A DNA stretch of 64,000 nt from Ewingella sp. CoE-038-23 (GCF_040419245.1 NZ_JAZHOH010000001.1:3410001-3474000); one strand, 5' to 3'. Counted from the first letter of the stretch, positions 1 to 10,127 are shown. Numbers and translations are program-made. Notes: generated from the letters alone by a model not told the origin.

Positions 1-268
1 CGGTGCGTGCCACTTTCTGCGCGATAACGCGTGAAGGCGCATCAGCCAGAGAAGCATCAGACATAGTTACCGTCAACACAGCATCAGGTGGCAAGGCCAC
101 GCGCTGTGAGATGTTAACCGTACCCGACACGTTTGGCCCGGTGATAGCTGGCCCGGACGGACTCGCCGACGTATTGGCGGGTGCTTCCTGTGCTGGTGCT
201 GGGTGCGATGCACAACCGGCCAGTGTGAGAGACAGCGCGGTTCCACCTACAATCTGCCAAAGTTTCAT
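1..268 (-). CDS. ybaY: YbaY-type envelope lipoprotein (3' part outside the window)
   Basis: The gene reads leftward from an ATG at 268 and is still open at base 1, so the C-terminus is missing. It starts with a lipoprotein signal (MKLWQIVGG, hydrophobic stretch, then LAGC with Cys19 as the lipidated residue), followed by a Pro/Ala/Ser-rich linker and the start of a beta-rich domain (PNVSGTVNISQRVALPPDA) typical of YbaY-family proteins. E. coli YbaY is a lipoprotein of unclear function that lies next to tesB, as here. The strand matches the E. coli arrangement, with tesB divergent. Lipoprotein identity is visible; the exact role is unknown. Confidence 0.85.
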   Translation of the reverse strand, partial: MKLWQIVGGTALSLTLAGCASHPAPAQEAPANTSASPSGPAITGPNVSGTVNISQRVALPPDAVLTVTMSDASLADAPSRVIAQKVART

Positions 269-521
269 TGATCGTTCTCCTTTTTATTATTCGCTTGTCG
301 ACAAGCTCAAATAAACGCCGACTATGAGTAGTGGCTTTAACCACCTTGCGCATTAATCATGGCACAAAAAACTGACCTTTTCCTGTCGCTGACCAAAATC
401 AGCTTCTGAGCCATGCTTTTATCCACTATTATGAATGAGATACCCCATCGTTCCTGATGCTGCACATTGATTTATCAGAGTTTTCCGAGGCGGCAAAAGG
501 CTAACTTTCATGAGGCCACCT

Positions 522-1388
522 ATGAGTCAGGCACTACAAAAATTACTGGATCTGCTAGATCTGGAAAAAATCGAAGAAGGGTTGTTTCGTGGCCAAAGTG
601 AAGATCTTGGCTTGCGTCAGGTCTTTGGCGGGCAGGTCGTCGGGCAGGCTCTCTACGCTGCCAAGCAAACCGTGCCTAGCGACCGTGGTATTCACTCTTT
701 CCACAGCTATTTTTTACGCCCCGGCGACAGTAGCAAGCCGATTATTTATGACGTCGAAATCCTGCGCGACGGCAACAGCTTCAGCGCCCGCCGCGTAAAA
801 GCCGTCCAGCACGGTAAGCCGATCTTCTACATGACCGCCTCATTCCAGAGCCATGAAGAGGGCTTCGAGCATCAGAACACCATGCCGGACGTGCCGCCGC
901 CGGAGTCCTTAATCTCCGAATCGGATATCGCCAAGAGCCTTGCTCACCTGATCCCTGAGAAAGTGCGCGACAAGTTTATCGGCCAGAAACCGATCGAAAT
1001 GCGCCCGGTGAAGTTCCACAATCCGCTAAAAGGCAGTAAAGAAGAGCCACACCGCGCGGTATGGTTTAAAGCCAACGGCGAGATGCCGGATGACCTGCGC
1101 GTGCATCAGTATCTGCTGGGTTATGCCTCGGACTTCAACTTCCTGCCCACGGCTCTTCAGCCGCACGGCGTCGGCTTCCTTGAGCCGGGCATGCAAGTGG
1201 CCACCATTGACCACTCCATGTGGTTCCACCGTCCGTTCAAGCTGGACGATTGGCTGCTGTATGCCGTTGAGAGCTCTTCGGCATCGGGCGCGCGCGGCTT
1301 TGTGCGCGGGCAGTTCTACACTCGCGAAGGCGTGCTGATTGCCACCACGGTGCAGGAAGGGGTGATTCGCCAGCGCGAAATCCCTTAA
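522..1388 (+). CDS. tesB: Acyl-CoA thioesterase II
   Basis: TesB hydrolyses medium and long-chain acyl-CoA to free fatty acid and CoA in the cytoplasm. The 288-residue product carries two hotdog folds, and the family landmarks [48 protein letters not shown] and [10 protein letters not shown] are all present, as is the C-terminal VQEGVIR containing the catalytic Gln; the Asp/Thr/Gln triad positions appear conserved. An in-frame ATG at 510 would add four residues (MRPP), but the second ATG at 522 has GAGG 6 bases upstream and matches the E. coli start MSQAL. It is followed by a terminator shared with amtB, which converges on it. Confidence 0.96.
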   Translation: MSQALQKLLDLLDLEKIEEGLFRGQSEDLGLRQVFGGQVVGQALYAAKQTVPSDRGIHSFHSYFLRPGDSSKPIIYDVEILRDGNSFSARRVKAVQHGKPIFYMTASFQSHEEGFEHQNTMPDVPPPESLISESDIAKSLAHLIPEKVRDKFIGQKPIEMRPVKFHNPLKGSKEEPHRAVWFKANGEMPDDLRVHQYLLGYASDFNFLPTALQPHGVGFLEPGMQVATIDHSMWFHRPFKLDDWLLYAVESSSASGARGFVRGQFYTREGVLIATTVQEGVIRQREIP

Positions 1389-1420
1389 GTCGGGTTGAAA
1401 CTGCATCGAAAATACATAAA

Positions 1421-1450
1421 AAAGGGGCGATATCTCTATCGCCCCTTTTT
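1421..1450. terminator. Bidirectional terminator between tesB and amtB
   Basis: A perfect stem AAAGGGGCGA/TCGCCCCTTT with an 8-base loop is flanked by A and T runs, so it can end tesB on the plus strand and amtB on the minus strand. Confidence 0.88.
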
Positions 1451-1575
1451 GCTTTCATCATTATCCGTTAAGTCTTTATCAGCACGCCGGATAGGTTGTT
1501 GTGTTTGCTTTTTATTATGTTTCTGTCGGACAGAATTTAGCGCACTACTTTCTTTGAAATCAGACGCTTAACCAA

Positions 1576-2865
1576 TTATTGGTTGTAAGCGTTTTCGCCG
1601 TGGCTGTTTACGTCCAGACCTTCGCGCTCTTGTTCTTCAGGCACGCGCAGGCCAACCAGCACGTCTGCCACTTTGTAAGCGATGAAGGCAACCACACCAG
1701 ACCAAATCAGGGTTACGCCCACGCTCAGCAGCTGGATCCACACTTGGTGACCCATGGTCACGCCTTCGGCATAACCCACGCCGCCCAGAGAGCTGGATGA
1801 GAACACGCCAGTCAGGATACAGCCAACGATGCCGCACACGCCGTGAACGCCAAACACGTCACAGGTGTCATCAACCTTGAGCCAATGTTTCAGCGTAACC
1901 ACGCCCCACAGGCCAGCAACGCCGCCTACCAGACCGATAATCAATGCACCGCCAACGCCTACGGTACCGCACGCCGGGGTGATAGCAACCAGACCCGCGA
2001 TAGCACCGGAACTTGCGCCCAGCAGTGAAGGTTTGCCGCGCACCATCCACTCAACCAGCGTCCAAGACAGGATTGCACCCGCAGTCGCCATAACAGTGTT
2101 GAGGAAGGCCAAAGCTGCGATAGAGCTGGCTGCACTGGCAGAACCGGCGTTGAAGCCGAACCAGCCAACATACAGAATCGATGCGCCAGTGAAGACCATT
2201 GGCAGGTTGTGCGGTTTGAAGGCTTCTTTGCCGAAACCGGCACGTTTGCCCACCATGTATGCACCCACCAGGCCAGCAACGGCGGCGTTGATGTGTACAA
2301 CGGTACCGCCCGCGAAGTCCAGCGCACCATCAGCCGCCAGGAAACCGCCCGCCCACACCATGTGTGCGATTGGCAGGTAAGAGAAGGTCAGCCAAATCAC
2401 GGTGAAAATCAGGACAGCCGAGAAGCGCACGCGCTCTGCCAGGCCGCCCACCACCAGTGCCACGGTAATACAGGCGAAGGAGCATTGGAACGCCACGTGG
2501 ATCAGCTGTGAGAAGGTGCCGGTGACGGAATCAAGGCCGATGCCTTTCAGCATGACGTTGCTGAAGCCACCAAACACGGCATTGCCTTCGCTGAACGCGA
2601 CGCTGTAGCCGTAAAGCATCCAGAGTACGCAAACCAGTGCGAAGGTCACGATGACCTGAGTCAGCATAGACAAGACGTTTTTGGAACGCAGTAAGCCGCC
2701 GTAAAATAGCGCCACGCCCGGCACCGTCATGAACAGTACCAGCGCGGTACAGATCATCATGAAGGCGTTATCAGCGCCGTTAGCCACCGCAGGTGCAGCA
2801 GCCATGGCAATCGATGGCAACAGGGCAGTTGCACCAAGCCCCATCATCGCGAGAAGTTTTTTCAT
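1576..2865 (-). CDS. amtB: Ammonium channel AmtB
   Basis: AmtB is the trimeric inner-membrane ammonium channel used when nitrogen is scarce. The 429-residue protein starts with a cleavable signal peptide (MKKLLAMMGLGATALLPSIAMAA), then eleven membrane segments. The pore twin histidines are seen in GGTVVHINAAVAG and CDVFGVHGVCG, and the C-terminal tail RVPEEQEREGLDVNSHGENAYN, which docks GlnK, is intact and nearly identical to E. coli. It lies 65 bases downstream of glnK on the same strand, so the two should be co-transcribed from the sigma-54 promoter at 3333-3347. Confidence 0.97.
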   Translation of the reverse strand: MKKLLAMMGLGATALLPSIAMAAAPAVANGADNAFMMICTALVLFMTVPGVALFYGGLLRSKNVLSMLTQVIVTFALVCVLWMLYGYSVAFSEGNAVFGGFSNVMLKGIGLDSVTGTFSQLIHVAFQCSFACITVALVVGGLAERVRFSAVLIFTVIWLTFSYLPIAHMVWAGGFLAADGALDFAGGTVVHINAAVAGLVGAYMVGKRAGFGKEAFKPHNLPMVFTGASILYVGWFGFNAGSASAASSIAALAFLNTVMATAGAILSWTLVEWMVRGKPSLLGASSGAIAGLVAITPACGTVGVGGALIIGLVGGVAGLWGVVTLKHWLKVDDTCDVFGVHGVCGIVGCILTGVFSSSSLGGVGYAEGVTMGHQVWIQLLSVGVTLIWSGVVAFIAYKVADVLVGLRVPEEQEREGLDVNSHGENAYNQ

Positions 2866-2930
2866 TGTTAACCCACCCCGTTTCTCAAAAACTGCTGTCT
2901 TAAAAAGTGATTAAAGTAATAAGGCCGAAT

Positions 2931-3269
2931 TTACAGTGCTGCTTCGTCGGTTTCGCCGGTACGGATGCGAATAACGCGTTGCAATTCAGCTACAAAAATT
3001 TTGCCATCGCCGATCTTGCCGGTGTAGGCCGCTTTGCTAATCACGTCGATCACTTCATCGAGCTGATCGTCGGCAATCGCAATATCGATTTTTACTTTTG
3101 GCAGGAAGTTAACGCTGTACTCCGCGCCGCGATATAACTCTGCGTGTCCTTTCTGGCGACCGAACCCTTTGACTTCCGTCACGGTCAGGCCTTGAATTCC
3201 TACAGCTGACAGTGCTTCACGCACGTCTTCCAACTTAAAAGGTTTGATCACCACAGTAACCAGCTTCAT
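2931..3269 (-). CDS. glnK: PII nitrogen regulatory protein GlnK
   Basis: GlnK is a trimeric PII signal protein that binds ATP/ADP and 2-oxoglutarate, is uridylylated by GlnD, and plugs AmtB when ammonium rises. All 112 residues align with E. coli GlnK. The T-loop is intact (GHAELYRGAEYSVNFLPK), including Tyr51, the uridylylation site, and the ATP-binding segment TGKIGDGKIFV is conserved. It is the first gene of the glnK-amtB operon, behind a sigma-54 promoter and an NtrC-like site. Confidence 0.97.
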   Translation of the reverse strand: MKLVTVVIKPFKLEDVREALSAVGIQGLTVTEVKGFGRQKGHAELYRGAEYSVNFLPKVKIDIAIADDQLDEVIDVISKAAYTGKIGDGKIFVAELQRVIRIRTGETDEAAL

Positions 3270-3332
3270 GTTGCCACTCCTCGAATTAAGAGCCTGCCGC
3301 GAGAGGACTCTCGCCGATACGAAAGGGATAAA

Positions 3333-3347
3333 GCAAAGGCTGTGCCA
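3333..3347 (-). promoter_or_regulatory. Sigma-54 promoter of glnK-amtB
   Basis: On the minus strand the sequence TGGCAC-AGCCT-TTGC matches the sigma-54 -24/-12 consensus TGGCAC-N5-TTGC exactly. It lies about 65 bases upstream of the glnK start, as expected for a nitrogen-starvation promoter. Confidence 0.9.
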
Positions 3348-3453
3348 GAGTTGATCGCGCGGGGCATTCTGGCGTTTTGTGGCTTAATGGCGGGATTTCG
3401 GAATCGTCGCAGCGAGGCTGAGAGTCAAAATGGTGCAAATAGCCCAGCCTCCT

Positions 3454-3474
3454 GCGCACTATTTAAGTGCGCAG
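3454..3474. promoter_or_regulatory. Probable NtrC (GlnG) enhancer site upstream of glnK
   Basis: A perfect palindrome TGCGCAC-N7-GTGCGCA has the GCAC-N7-GTGC spacing of NtrC sites and lies about 110 bases upstream of the -24/-12 elements, a normal enhancer distance. Extra TGGTGCA half-sites occur near 3432 and 3527. The remainder of the 340-base gap between mdlB and glnK holds the mdlB terminator at its low-coordinate end; I see no gene in it. Confidence 0.7.
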
Positions 3475-3564
3475 CGCTATTTTTCAGTGCAAGGAAAATT
3501 TGGCCTAAAGATCGCTGCATGAAGATGGTGCAACGCCAGAGTGCCGGAGTGAGAAATAAGAGGG

Positions 3565-3603
3565 AAGAAAAGCGCGGTGACCTGAGAGAGTCAGGCCACC
3601 GCG
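3565..3603 (-). terminator. Terminator of the mdlA-mdlB operon
   Basis: On the minus strand GCGGTGGCCTGA and TCAGGTCACCGC form a 12-bp stem with one mismatch, a short loop and a trailing CTTTTCTT. It lies just beyond the mdlB stop. Confidence 0.8.
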
Positions 3604-3609
3604 AGAGGC

Positions 3610-5394
3610 CTAGCCGTTTTCAGCGACCGGCTGCTCGTGCTGCGAAGAGGCGAGTTCCTCCCCCACCAGCTGCAACTGATACATTTGATAGTAACGGCCT
3701 TTTTCAGCTAACAGCTGGAGGTGATTGCCCTGCTCCACGGCCTGACCGCGATGCAGCACCAGGATGTTATCGGCATCTACAATGGTGGAAAGACGGTGGG
3801 CGATGACTACCAGCGTGGTCTGCTGGCGAATAGCCCGCAGCGCGCGCTGAATCGCCTGTTCCGTGCCGGAGTCGATATTGGCGGTTGCCTCGTCAAGGAT
3901 CAAAATTTCTGGCGCTTGCACCAGAACGCGCGCCATGGCTAACAGCTGCTTCTGCCCCACCGACAAATTGTTCCCCTGCTCGCCGAGACGGGTGTTGATA
4001 CCATCCGGCATCGCGCGGATCAGCGGCGCAAGCTGCACCACTTCCAACGCGTGCCACACCTGCTCCTCATCGATGTCGCGGCCCAACGTGACGTTAGCAA
4101 AAACCGATTCCGCCAGTACCACCGGGTCCTGCTGCACCATGGCGATGCCTTTGCGCAAGCTGGTGTGGGAAAGCTCAGACAGCGGGCGACCGTCCACGCG
4201 GATCTCCCCCTGATTCACCGGATAATAGCCCATCAGCAAGTTGGCTAAAGTGCTTTTACCACTGCCGGTGTGCCCAACCAGCGCCGCAAAGCCGCGCGAA
4301 GGCACCTGCAAGGAGATATTCTCCAGCACCCATTTATCCGGGCGATAGGCGAAGCTGACATTGCGAATATCAATCTCGCCGCTGCACAGCGGCTTGTCGT
4401 CGCTGCCGTACTGCTGCTGGGTACGATCCATCAAATCAAAAATTCGCTCCCCCGCTACAACGGCTTGCTGGTAGATAGACTGCTGCGAGGTCAGCGCAAT
4501 TAACGGCTCGTTTAAACGCCCAAGGTAGTTAATGAAGGCATAAAGCACGCCGACGCCAATGGTGCCTTCGGCGCTGAAGCCGAATAACAGCAGCAGGCCG
4601 CAGAGGATCAGCGACGCGAACAGGCTCAGCAGCGGGCGCAGCAGGAAGCCTTCCAGCCGCAGCGTCTGCATGCGGGCGGCATAGTGGGACTGGCTGGCAT
4701 TGGCCAAACGCTGCCCAAAGCGCTTCTGCTGGCGGAACTGCTGAATCACGCCCATGCCGTTAATGACTTCGTTAAAACCGTCATTGATATCAGCCAGATA
4801 GCTACGAACGCGCCTCACTACCGGCGTGCTGTACACCTGATAGATAGCCATCACGATGAACACCGCCGGGAAGATACACGCGGCGATGGTTGCCAGCCGC
4901 CAGTCGAGGCTATACATGGCAATCAGCATGGCGCCAATCAGCGCCACGCTGCGCAGCACGGTCGACACCACGGTGACGTAGAGATCGCGGATCACCTCGG
5001 TATCGTTGGTGACGCGGGAGATCAACTGCCCCACCGGCTGAGTGTCGAAGGCGCTTAAGGGCTGGCGCAGGGCGGCGTCCATGACGTCGGTGCGCAGCCT
5101 CTGGACCACCCCCACCGCGGCGCGGTTAAACAGCAGCGCCTGATAGTAATGCAGGCCAGCGGCGAGGAATTGCAGCACGATAAAGGTGATGGCCAGCAGG
5201 CTGACCATGCCCAGCGGTAACTGGCCCTTCGCCACGTAATTATCAATAAAGTAGCTGATGAGGATCGGCCCGAGCACTTCCGCACCCGCCGCCACCCACA
5301 GCATCAGCACGGCAATCGACAGGGGCTTGCTGTAAGGCTTGCCGTAGCTCAAAAGCCTTTTGAGCGTCGGCCAGCTTTTCTGAATTTTAATCAT
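3610..5394 (-). CDS. mdlB: Multidrug-like ABC exporter half-transporter MdlB
   Basis: MdlB (SmdB in some reports) is one half of a heterodimeric inner-membrane ABC exporter. The 594 residues hold an N-terminal six-helix exporter domain (about 1-320) and a C-terminal ATPase domain. Walker A is [14 protein letters not shown] and Walker B is [15 protein letters not shown], with the catalytic Glu present. The signature loop reads LSVGQKQ rather than LSGGQ, a degenerate form that I recall also from E. coli MdlB. The start overlaps the end of mdlA by 8 bases, implying coupled translation. The exported substrate is not established. Confidence 0.95.
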   Translation of the reverse strand: MIKIQKSWPTLKRLLSYGKPYSKPLSIAVLMLWVAAGAEVLGPILISYFIDNYVAKGQLPLGMVSLLAITFIVLQFLAAGLHYYQALLFNRAAVGVVQRLRTDVMDAALRQPLSAFDTQPVGQLISRVTNDTEVIRDLYVTVVSTVLRSVALIGAMLIAMYSLDWRLATIAACIFPAVFIVMAIYQVYSTPVVRRVRSYLADINDGFNEVINGMGVIQQFRQQKRFGQRLANASQSHYAARMQTLRLEGFLLRPLLSLFASLILCGLLLLFGFSAEGTIGVGVLYAFINYLGRLNEPLIALTSQQSIYQQAVVAGERIFDLMDRTQQQYGSDDKPLCSGEIDIRNVSFAYRPDKWVLENISLQVPSRGFAALVGHTGSGKSTLANLLMGYYPVNQGEIRVDGRPLSELSHTSLRKGIAMVQQDPVVLAESVFANVTLGRDIDEEQVWHALEVVQLAPLIRAMPDGINTRLGEQGNNLSVGQKQLLAMARVLVQAPEILILDEATANIDSGTEQAIQRALRAIRQQTTLVVIAHRLSTIVDADNILVLHRGQAVEQGNHLQLLAEKGRYYQMYQLQLVGEELASSQHEQPVAENG

Positions 5395-7204
5395 GTTTTA
5401 TGTCAACCAAACTCGGGGGTTGTTGATCCACAGGAAGGTCATCCACCGGGAGATCGTCCGCAGGAACGTCGTCCAGCGCGGCCTCCAACTGCTGATAGCG
5501 ATACATTTCGCGATACCAGCCGGGCCTTGAGGAGAGCTGCTCATGGTTGCCGCGTTCGGCGACGGTGCCATTGCTGAACACCAGAATTTCGCTGGCATCC
5601 ACCAGCGCCGACAGACGATGCGCGCTGATGATCACCGTGCGATCGCTGCCCCAGGTCCGCAAGTTATGCAGAATTTGGTGCTCGGTGCGGCCATCGACGG
5701 CGGAAAGCGCATCATCCAAAATCAGGATCTCAGCCTGTAACAGCAAGGCGCGAGCAATGGAGATACGCTGCTTCTGACCGCCAGACAGCATCACGCCGCG
5801 CTCGCCCACTTCCGTTTCGTAGCCCTGCGGCAGACGCAAAATATCTTCATGGACGCTGGCTAAACGCGCGGCCTCTTCAATCTCCTGCTGGGTCGCATCA
5901 GGGCGGCCCAGCGCGATGTTCTGCGCCACGGTGTCGGAGAATAAGAACGGCGTCTGGCTGACCACCGCCATGCGCCCACGCCAGTCGTCCAGCTGGATTT
6001 CTGGCAGTGGCAGGCCGTGGAACTGAATGTCACCCTGCGTGATGTCGAACTGGCGCTGAATCAGAGCCAGCAAGGTGCTTTTGCCTGAACCCGTCGGGCC
6101 ACACAGCCCCAGCATCTGGCCCGGCTTGAGCACAAAGTCGACGGTGTGCAACGCAGGCTGGCTGTTTTCCGGATAGCGGAAATCGTCAATTTTCACCTCC
6201 AGCGTGCCACGCCCTTCCGGCAGAGGCGTTTTGCCATCCACCACGCTCGGCGCTTCCTGCAATAAGCTGCGAATACGGCTGTAGGCGGCACTTCCGCGCT
6301 CAACGATGTTGAACATCCACGCCAGCGCCAGCATGGGCCAAATCATCAGGCCAAGGTACATCACAAAGCTGGTGAGCTGGCCCAGCGTGAGATGGTCATG
6401 CACCACCATCCAGCTGCCGCCGCCAATCGCCAGCATGTTGGCCATACCGATGGCGACATAAATCGTCGGATCAAAACGGGCATCCACACGCGCGACGTGC
6501 ATATTCTTCACGCCGGTATCCGCGGCGACGTCGGCAAACTGCGAAGATTGGTGATTCTCAAGGCCGAAGGCTTTGATCATGCGAATACTGGTCAGGCTCT
6601 CTTGCGCCTGGTCGTTGAGGGAAGAGAATGCGGCCTGCGCGGTTTTAAAGCGCTGGTGCAATTGGTCGCCATAGCGTTTGATCACAATCGCCATGATAGG
6701 CATCGGCACCAGAGAAAGCAGCGTCAGCTCCCAGCTGATTTGCGTTGCCATGACAATCAACACCGCCAGCCCCATCACCAATGAATCCACCAGCGTCAGC
6801 ACCCCTTCACCGGCGGCAAACACCACGCGGTCGACGTCATTGGTGGCGCGAGCGATCAGGTCGCCTGTGCGATGGCGCAGATAAAACGCCGGATGTTGGC
6901 GACTCAGCTGCTTGAAGAAGTTCTGGCGTAGCTCCACCGCCAGCTGATAAGAGGCGCCGAACAGCAGCACGCGCCAGACATAGCGCAGCAGGTACACCAA
7001 AATGGCGGTGCCCAGCATCAGACCCAGCCAGGCGAATAAGACGCCGGAGGTCATCTGTTTTGAGGTCACGCCATCAATGACGATTCCAACCAATTTGGGC
7101 GGCAGCAGCTGCAAAATAGCGATAATAATCAGCAATGCCACGGCCCCGAGGTAACGTCGCCACTCGCGGCGGAAATACCAACCCAGTTGAGCAAAGAGTC
7201 TCAC
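5387..7204 (-). CDS. mdlA: Multidrug-like ABC exporter half-transporter MdlA
   Basis: MdlA is the partner of MdlB in a heterodimeric ABC exporter. The 605-residue protein has a six-helix membrane domain and an ATPase domain with Walker [15 protein letters not shown] and a canonical signature [10 protein letters not shown]. Its Walker B ends [11 protein letters not shown], so the usual catalytic Glu is Asp. With MdlB's altered signature loop this leaves one degenerate and one canonical ATP site, as in other asymmetric exporters. The C-terminal tail carries short acidic repeats ([11 protein letters not shown]). It lies downstream of decR on the same strand after a gap of about 125 bases. Confidence 0.95.
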   Translation of the reverse strand: MRLFAQLGWYFRREWRRYLGAVALLIIIAILQLLPPKLVGIVIDGVTSKQMTSGVLFAWLGLMLGTAILVYLLRYVWRVLLFGASYQLAVELRQNFFKQLSRQHPAFYLRHRTGDLIARATNDVDRVVFAAGEGVLTLVDSLVMGLAVLIVMATQISWELTLLSLVPMPIMAIVIKRYGDQLHQRFKTAQAAFSSLNDQAQESLTSIRMIKAFGLENHQSSQFADVAADTGVKNMHVARVDARFDPTIYVAIGMANMLAIGGGSWMVVHDHLTLGQLTSFVMYLGLMIWPMLALAWMFNIVERGSAAYSRIRSLLQEAPSVVDGKTPLPEGRGTLEVKIDDFRYPENSQPALHTVDFVLKPGQMLGLCGPTGSGKSTLLALIQRQFDITQGDIQFHGLPLPEIQLDDWRGRMAVVSQTPFLFSDTVAQNIALGRPDATQQEIEEAARLASVHEDILRLPQGYETEVGERGVMLSGGQKQRISIARALLLQAEILILDDALSAVDGRTEHQILHNLRTWGSDRTVIISAHRLSALVDASEILVFSNGTVAERGNHEQLSSRPGWYREMYRYQQLEAALDDVPADDLPVDDLPVDQQPPSLVDIKHD

Positions 7205-7329
7205 GCAGATTTATCCATATTCTTAAGATTTTTATTATGAAGCAGCGGCAAGAATACCATCCTTAACATGCCAAACAGATGAAACTTTTTTCAAACTGGC
7301 CCTAACGCCTCGCCAGCGAAAGCGCCATG

Positions 7330-7785
7330 TTACAGCGGCAGCTCGGTGGTGGATTTAATCCGCTCCATCGCGAAACTCGAAGTCACGTCGATTAATCCCG
7401 GTACACCGTTTACCAGACGTTTGTAAAAGCTGTCGTAGCTTTTCATGTCGGCCACCTGCACTTGCAGCAAATAGTCATACTCTCCGGCCATGCGGTAAAA
7501 GCCCAGCACTTCGGGTAATGCTGCCACTTGATCGACAAAATGTTGGTACCAATCGCTGCTGTGGTGCTGAGTTTTTATCAACACGAAGGCCGTGAGATCC
7601 AGCCCCAGCTTTTCGTTATCCAGCAACGCCACCCTGCCGCGAATAATACCCTCATCCTCGAGACGCTTGAGGCGTTTCCAGCAAGGCGTGGTGGTCAGGT
7701 TCACTGCCTCGGCCAGCACGTTGATGGACTGGGTGCAGTCCTGTTGCAGCATCGACAGCAGCTTGCGGTCAATTTTATCTACCAA
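7330..7785 (-). CDS. decR: Lrp/AsnC-family cysteine-responsive regulator DecR
   Basis: DecR (formerly YbaO) is an Lrp-type regulator that in E. coli activates cysteine-detoxifying genes. The 151 residues show an N-terminal helix-turn-helix ([16 protein letters not shown] ... [20 protein letters not shown]) and a C-terminal effector/oligomerization domain ending [11 protein letters not shown]. Here it is divergent from a predicted cysteine desulfhydrase gene starting at 7909, the arrangement described in Pantoea as ccdR-ccdA. That adjacency suggests it controls this neighbour, probably through the dyad at 7798-7812 that also lies just before its own start. Confidence 0.92.
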   Translation of the reverse strand: MVDKIDRKLLSMLQQDCTQSINVLAEAVNLTTTPCWKRLKRLEDEGIIRGRVALLDNEKLGLDLTAFVLIKTQHHSSDWYQHFVDQVAALPEVLGFYRMAGEYDYLLQVQVADMKSYDSFYKRLVNGVPGLIDVTSSFAMERIKSTTELPL

Positions 7786-7797
7786 GTCGCCTCCCGA

Positions 7798-7812
7798 GAG
7801 AAAATCATTCTC
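7798..7812. promoter_or_regulatory. Lrp-type operator between decR and the cysteine lyase gene
   Basis: GAGAAAATCATTCTC is an inverted repeat extending one more pair on each side. It fits 12 of 15 positions of the Lrp-family consensus YAGHAWATTWTDCTR by my count, and it lies in the 123-base gap between two divergent genes, one of which encodes an Lrp-family protein. Binding by DecR is inferred. Confidence 0.5.
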
Positions 7813-7908
7813 TTTAGGTCATCATTTGTGGGCTAAAGAGTAACTTATTTCTCTGCACAATGCGTTAATCTAAGTGCCATCAACATCTCTTTGCCGACGG
7901 ACTTCATC

Positions 7909-8952
7909 ATGACTAATGCTTGGGTAAATCACGCCATAAAAGAAATCGACGCCGACTTCCAGCGCTCAGCCGATACCCACTTAATGCGCCTGAGCCTCAG
8001 CGATTTCCCCGGCATCGCGCTCTATCTGAAAGATGAAAGCACCCATCCGTCGGGCAGTCTGAAGCACCGTTTGGCGCGTTCGCTATTTTTGTACGGGCTG
8101 TGCAACGGCTGGATCCGCGAAAATACGCCGATCATTGAAGCCTCTTCTGGCAGTACCGCCATTTCGGAAGCCTATTTTGCACGTTTACTCGGCCTACCCT
8201 TTATCGCAGTTATGCCATCCTGCACCGCGCCGCGCAAAATTCAGCAAATTGAGTTCTACGGCGGGCGCTGCCACTTCGTGGAAAATTCGAGCCAGATCTA
8301 CGCCGCCTCCGAACAGTTAGCGCGTGAAATGAACGGCCACTATATGGATCAGTTCACCTACGCCGAGCGAGCCACCGACTGGCGCGGCAACAACAATATT
8401 GCCGACAGCATCTTCCGCCAGATGTCGCTGGAGCCTAATCCGGTGCCGCGTTATCTGGTGATGAGCGCCGGAACCGGCGGCACCTCCGCCACGCTGGGCC
8501 GCTATATTCGCTATCAGGGTTACGACACTGAACTGGTGGTCGTTGATCCGGAAAACTCGGTTTTCTACGACTATTACCATCAGCGCGACCCGAGCGTCAC
8601 CGCGCAGTGCAGCAGCAAAATCGAAGGAATTGGCCGACCGCGCGCCGAGCCGTCCTTCATTCCGAGCGTTATCGACAGCATGATGCGCGTGCCCGACGCC
8701 GCCAGCGTGGCGACCGTACAGTGGCTGGAGGTGGTTCTGGGGCGCAAAGTTGGCGGCTCGACCGGCACCAACGTCTGGGGCGCGCTGCAATTGGCGAAAC
8801 AGATGCGCGAGAAAGGCGACACCGGCTCCATCGTCACCCTATTGTGCGACAGCGGCGAACGCTACCTGAATACCTATTTCGACCCGGAATGGGTGTCGGC
8901 GAATATCGGTGATATCAGCCACTACAGCGCCCAGCTGGCGGGAATTCGCTGA
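7909..8952 (+). CDS. ccdA: PLP-dependent cysteine desulfhydrase-like enzyme (cysteine synthase fold)
   Basis: This 347-residue protein belongs to the fold-type II PLP family. The PLP lysine lies in HPSGSLKHR, substrate and phosphate-binding loops in [13 protein letters not shown] and [12 protein letters not shown], and the C-terminal [12 protein letters not shown] is typical of the family. The neighbouring DecR homologue suggests it degrades cysteine to pyruvate, ammonia and sulfide, like inducible CcdA of Pantoea ananatis; the symbol is by analogy. A TTG at 7891 is in frame, but the ATG at 7909 has GACGGA 7 bases upstream. A strong terminator follows. A cysteine synthase role is less likely given the context, but sequence alone does not exclude it. 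Confidence 0.75.
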   Translation: MTNAWVNHAIKEIDADFQRSADTHLMRLSLSDFPGIALYLKDESTHPSGSLKHRLARSLFLYGLCNGWIRENTPIIEASSGSTAISEAYFARLLGLPFIAVMPSCTAPRKIQQIEFYGGRCHFVENSSQIYAASEQLAREMNGHYMDQFTYAERATDWRGNNNIADSIFRQMSLEPNPVPRYLVMSAGTGGTSATLGRYIRYQGYDTELVVVDPENSVFYDYYHQRDPSVTAQCSSKIEGIGRPRAEPSFIPSVIDSMMRVPDAASVATVQWLEVVLGRKVGGSTGTNVWGALQLAKQMREKGDTGSIVTLLCDSGERYLNTYFDPEWVSANIGDISHYSAQLAGIR

Positions 8953-8967
8953 GTTTGTTCAAAAGTG

Positions 8968-8994
8968 AAAAGGCGACCTGAGGTCGCCTTTTTT
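8968..8994 (+). terminator. Terminator of the cysteine lyase gene
   Basis: AAGGCGACCT/AGGTCGCCTT forms a perfect 10-bp stem followed by a T run; the preceding A run allows it to act also on the convergent gene at 9021. Confidence 0.88.
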
Positions 8995-9020
8995 GTATCA
9001 ACGTCTTGTGAATTAGACGA

Positions 9021-10127
9021 TTAACGCTCTTCTAACGGATAGCTGCGGAAGCTCCACAACCCCATGGTTTTCAGCGCGTCGCGGTAAATCCCCTGCTTAT
9101 CCCCCTGAGAAACGCTTTGCATTTCAGCCAGCGGCTTGTCGATGGCGGCCACGGAAACATACTGAATATCGCGCGGGCCGGTTTCCCAGCTGGCGATGGT
9201 GAACAGAGCCTGCGAACGGCGCACGTGGCTACCTGAGCTGACAATCACGGCATGTTTAATGCGATGCTTAGCCAAGGCGTAACGGCTGAACAGCGCGTTT
9301 TCCACCGTCGAGCGGGCAAAGTTGTCCTGATAGATGCGTTTGCTGTCGACGCCCTTCTCCACCAGCCACTGCGCCATCAGTTTGCCTTCGGTTTGGTGGT
9401 TCTGCGGCACGCCGCCGGTGACCACGATCATCGCGTCAGGCAACTGTTTGGCGAGTTCCAGCGTTTTCTCCAGGCGCTGGATGAGGATTTTATTCATCGA
9501 GCCATCCGGGTCCAGCGCGTAACCCAGCGTAACGATTGCCGTCGGCCCGGTGAAGGATTTGGCTTCGTCAGCCGGCAGATGGTCGCGCAGCGGCATGGTA
9601 GTGACGTGGTCGATCACCGCGAAGACCTTCTTCAGTTGGTCCACGCGGCCCGGATTCAGCTGCTGCAACGCGGCGAGCTGGGCGTCGGTTCCGGCAGTGT
9701 CACCTTTGAAACGATCCCACGCCGCGATGTAACTGTGGGCGTCAACGTCGTCTGGCGCGATGTCCAAAATCTGTTTATACAGGCCCAAGGCTTTATCCAC
9801 ATTGTTGTTATAGATGTACGCGCTGGCGGTGCTGAACAGCAGATCGGCACGGTAAGGCTCTAACTTACTGGCCTGTTGCAGCCTGTCGGCGACAATTTCC
9901 ATATTGGTTGGCAGCTTGCCGGTAAAGCCAGCGTCGGACACGCGTGCCGGAGATTTAAACGCCGTCAGCGCATCTTGAATCAGAAAATCAACGGTTTGGC
10001 GTTCGGAAATATATTGTTGGTAATCAGCCTGTGGCTGAACGGTATCGATGGCCCTGGCGGACACGTTGGCAGAAATCAAAAAAGCTAACGCAAGAGCAAC
10101 GCGGGTTACTCGTGGAGTAGTGATCAT
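9021..10127 (-). CDS. Periplasmic TPR-DUF218 protein (ElyC/SanA/YdcF superfamily)
   Basis: The 368-residue product has a cleavable signal peptide (hydrophobic core ALALAFLISANVSARA), a TPR-like helical segment at about residues 70-150 (LQQASKLEPYRADLLFSTASAYIYNN, then NNVDKALGLYKQILDIAPDDVDAH), and a C-terminal DUF218 domain from about residue 195 (AIVTLGYALDPDGSMN, IVVTGGVPQ, DNFARSTVENALF, VSSGSHVRRSQALF). DUF218 relatives ElyC and SanA act in envelope or peptidoglycan precursor homeostasis, so an envelope role is plausible but unproven. It is absent from the E. coli decR-cof interval as I recall it. It is transcribed alone, convergent with the lyase gene. Confidence 0.75.
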   Translation of the reverse strand: MITTPRVTRVALALAFLISANVSARAIDTVQPQADYQQYISERQTVDFLIQDALTAFKSPARVSDAGFTGKLPTNMEIVADRLQQASKLEPYRADLLFSTASAYIYNNNVDKALGLYKQILDIAPDDVDAHSYIAAWDRFKGDTAGTDAQLAALQQLNPGRVDQLKKVFAVIDHVTTMPLRDHLPADEAKSFTGPTAIVTLGYALDPDGSMNKILIQRLEKTLELAKQLPDAMIVVTGGVPQNHQTEGKLMAQWLVEKGVDSKRIYQDNFARSTVENALFSRYALAKHRIKHAVIVSSGSHVRRSQALFTIASWETGPRDIQYVSVAAIDKPLAEMQSVSQGDKQGIYRDALKTMGLWSFRSYPLEER

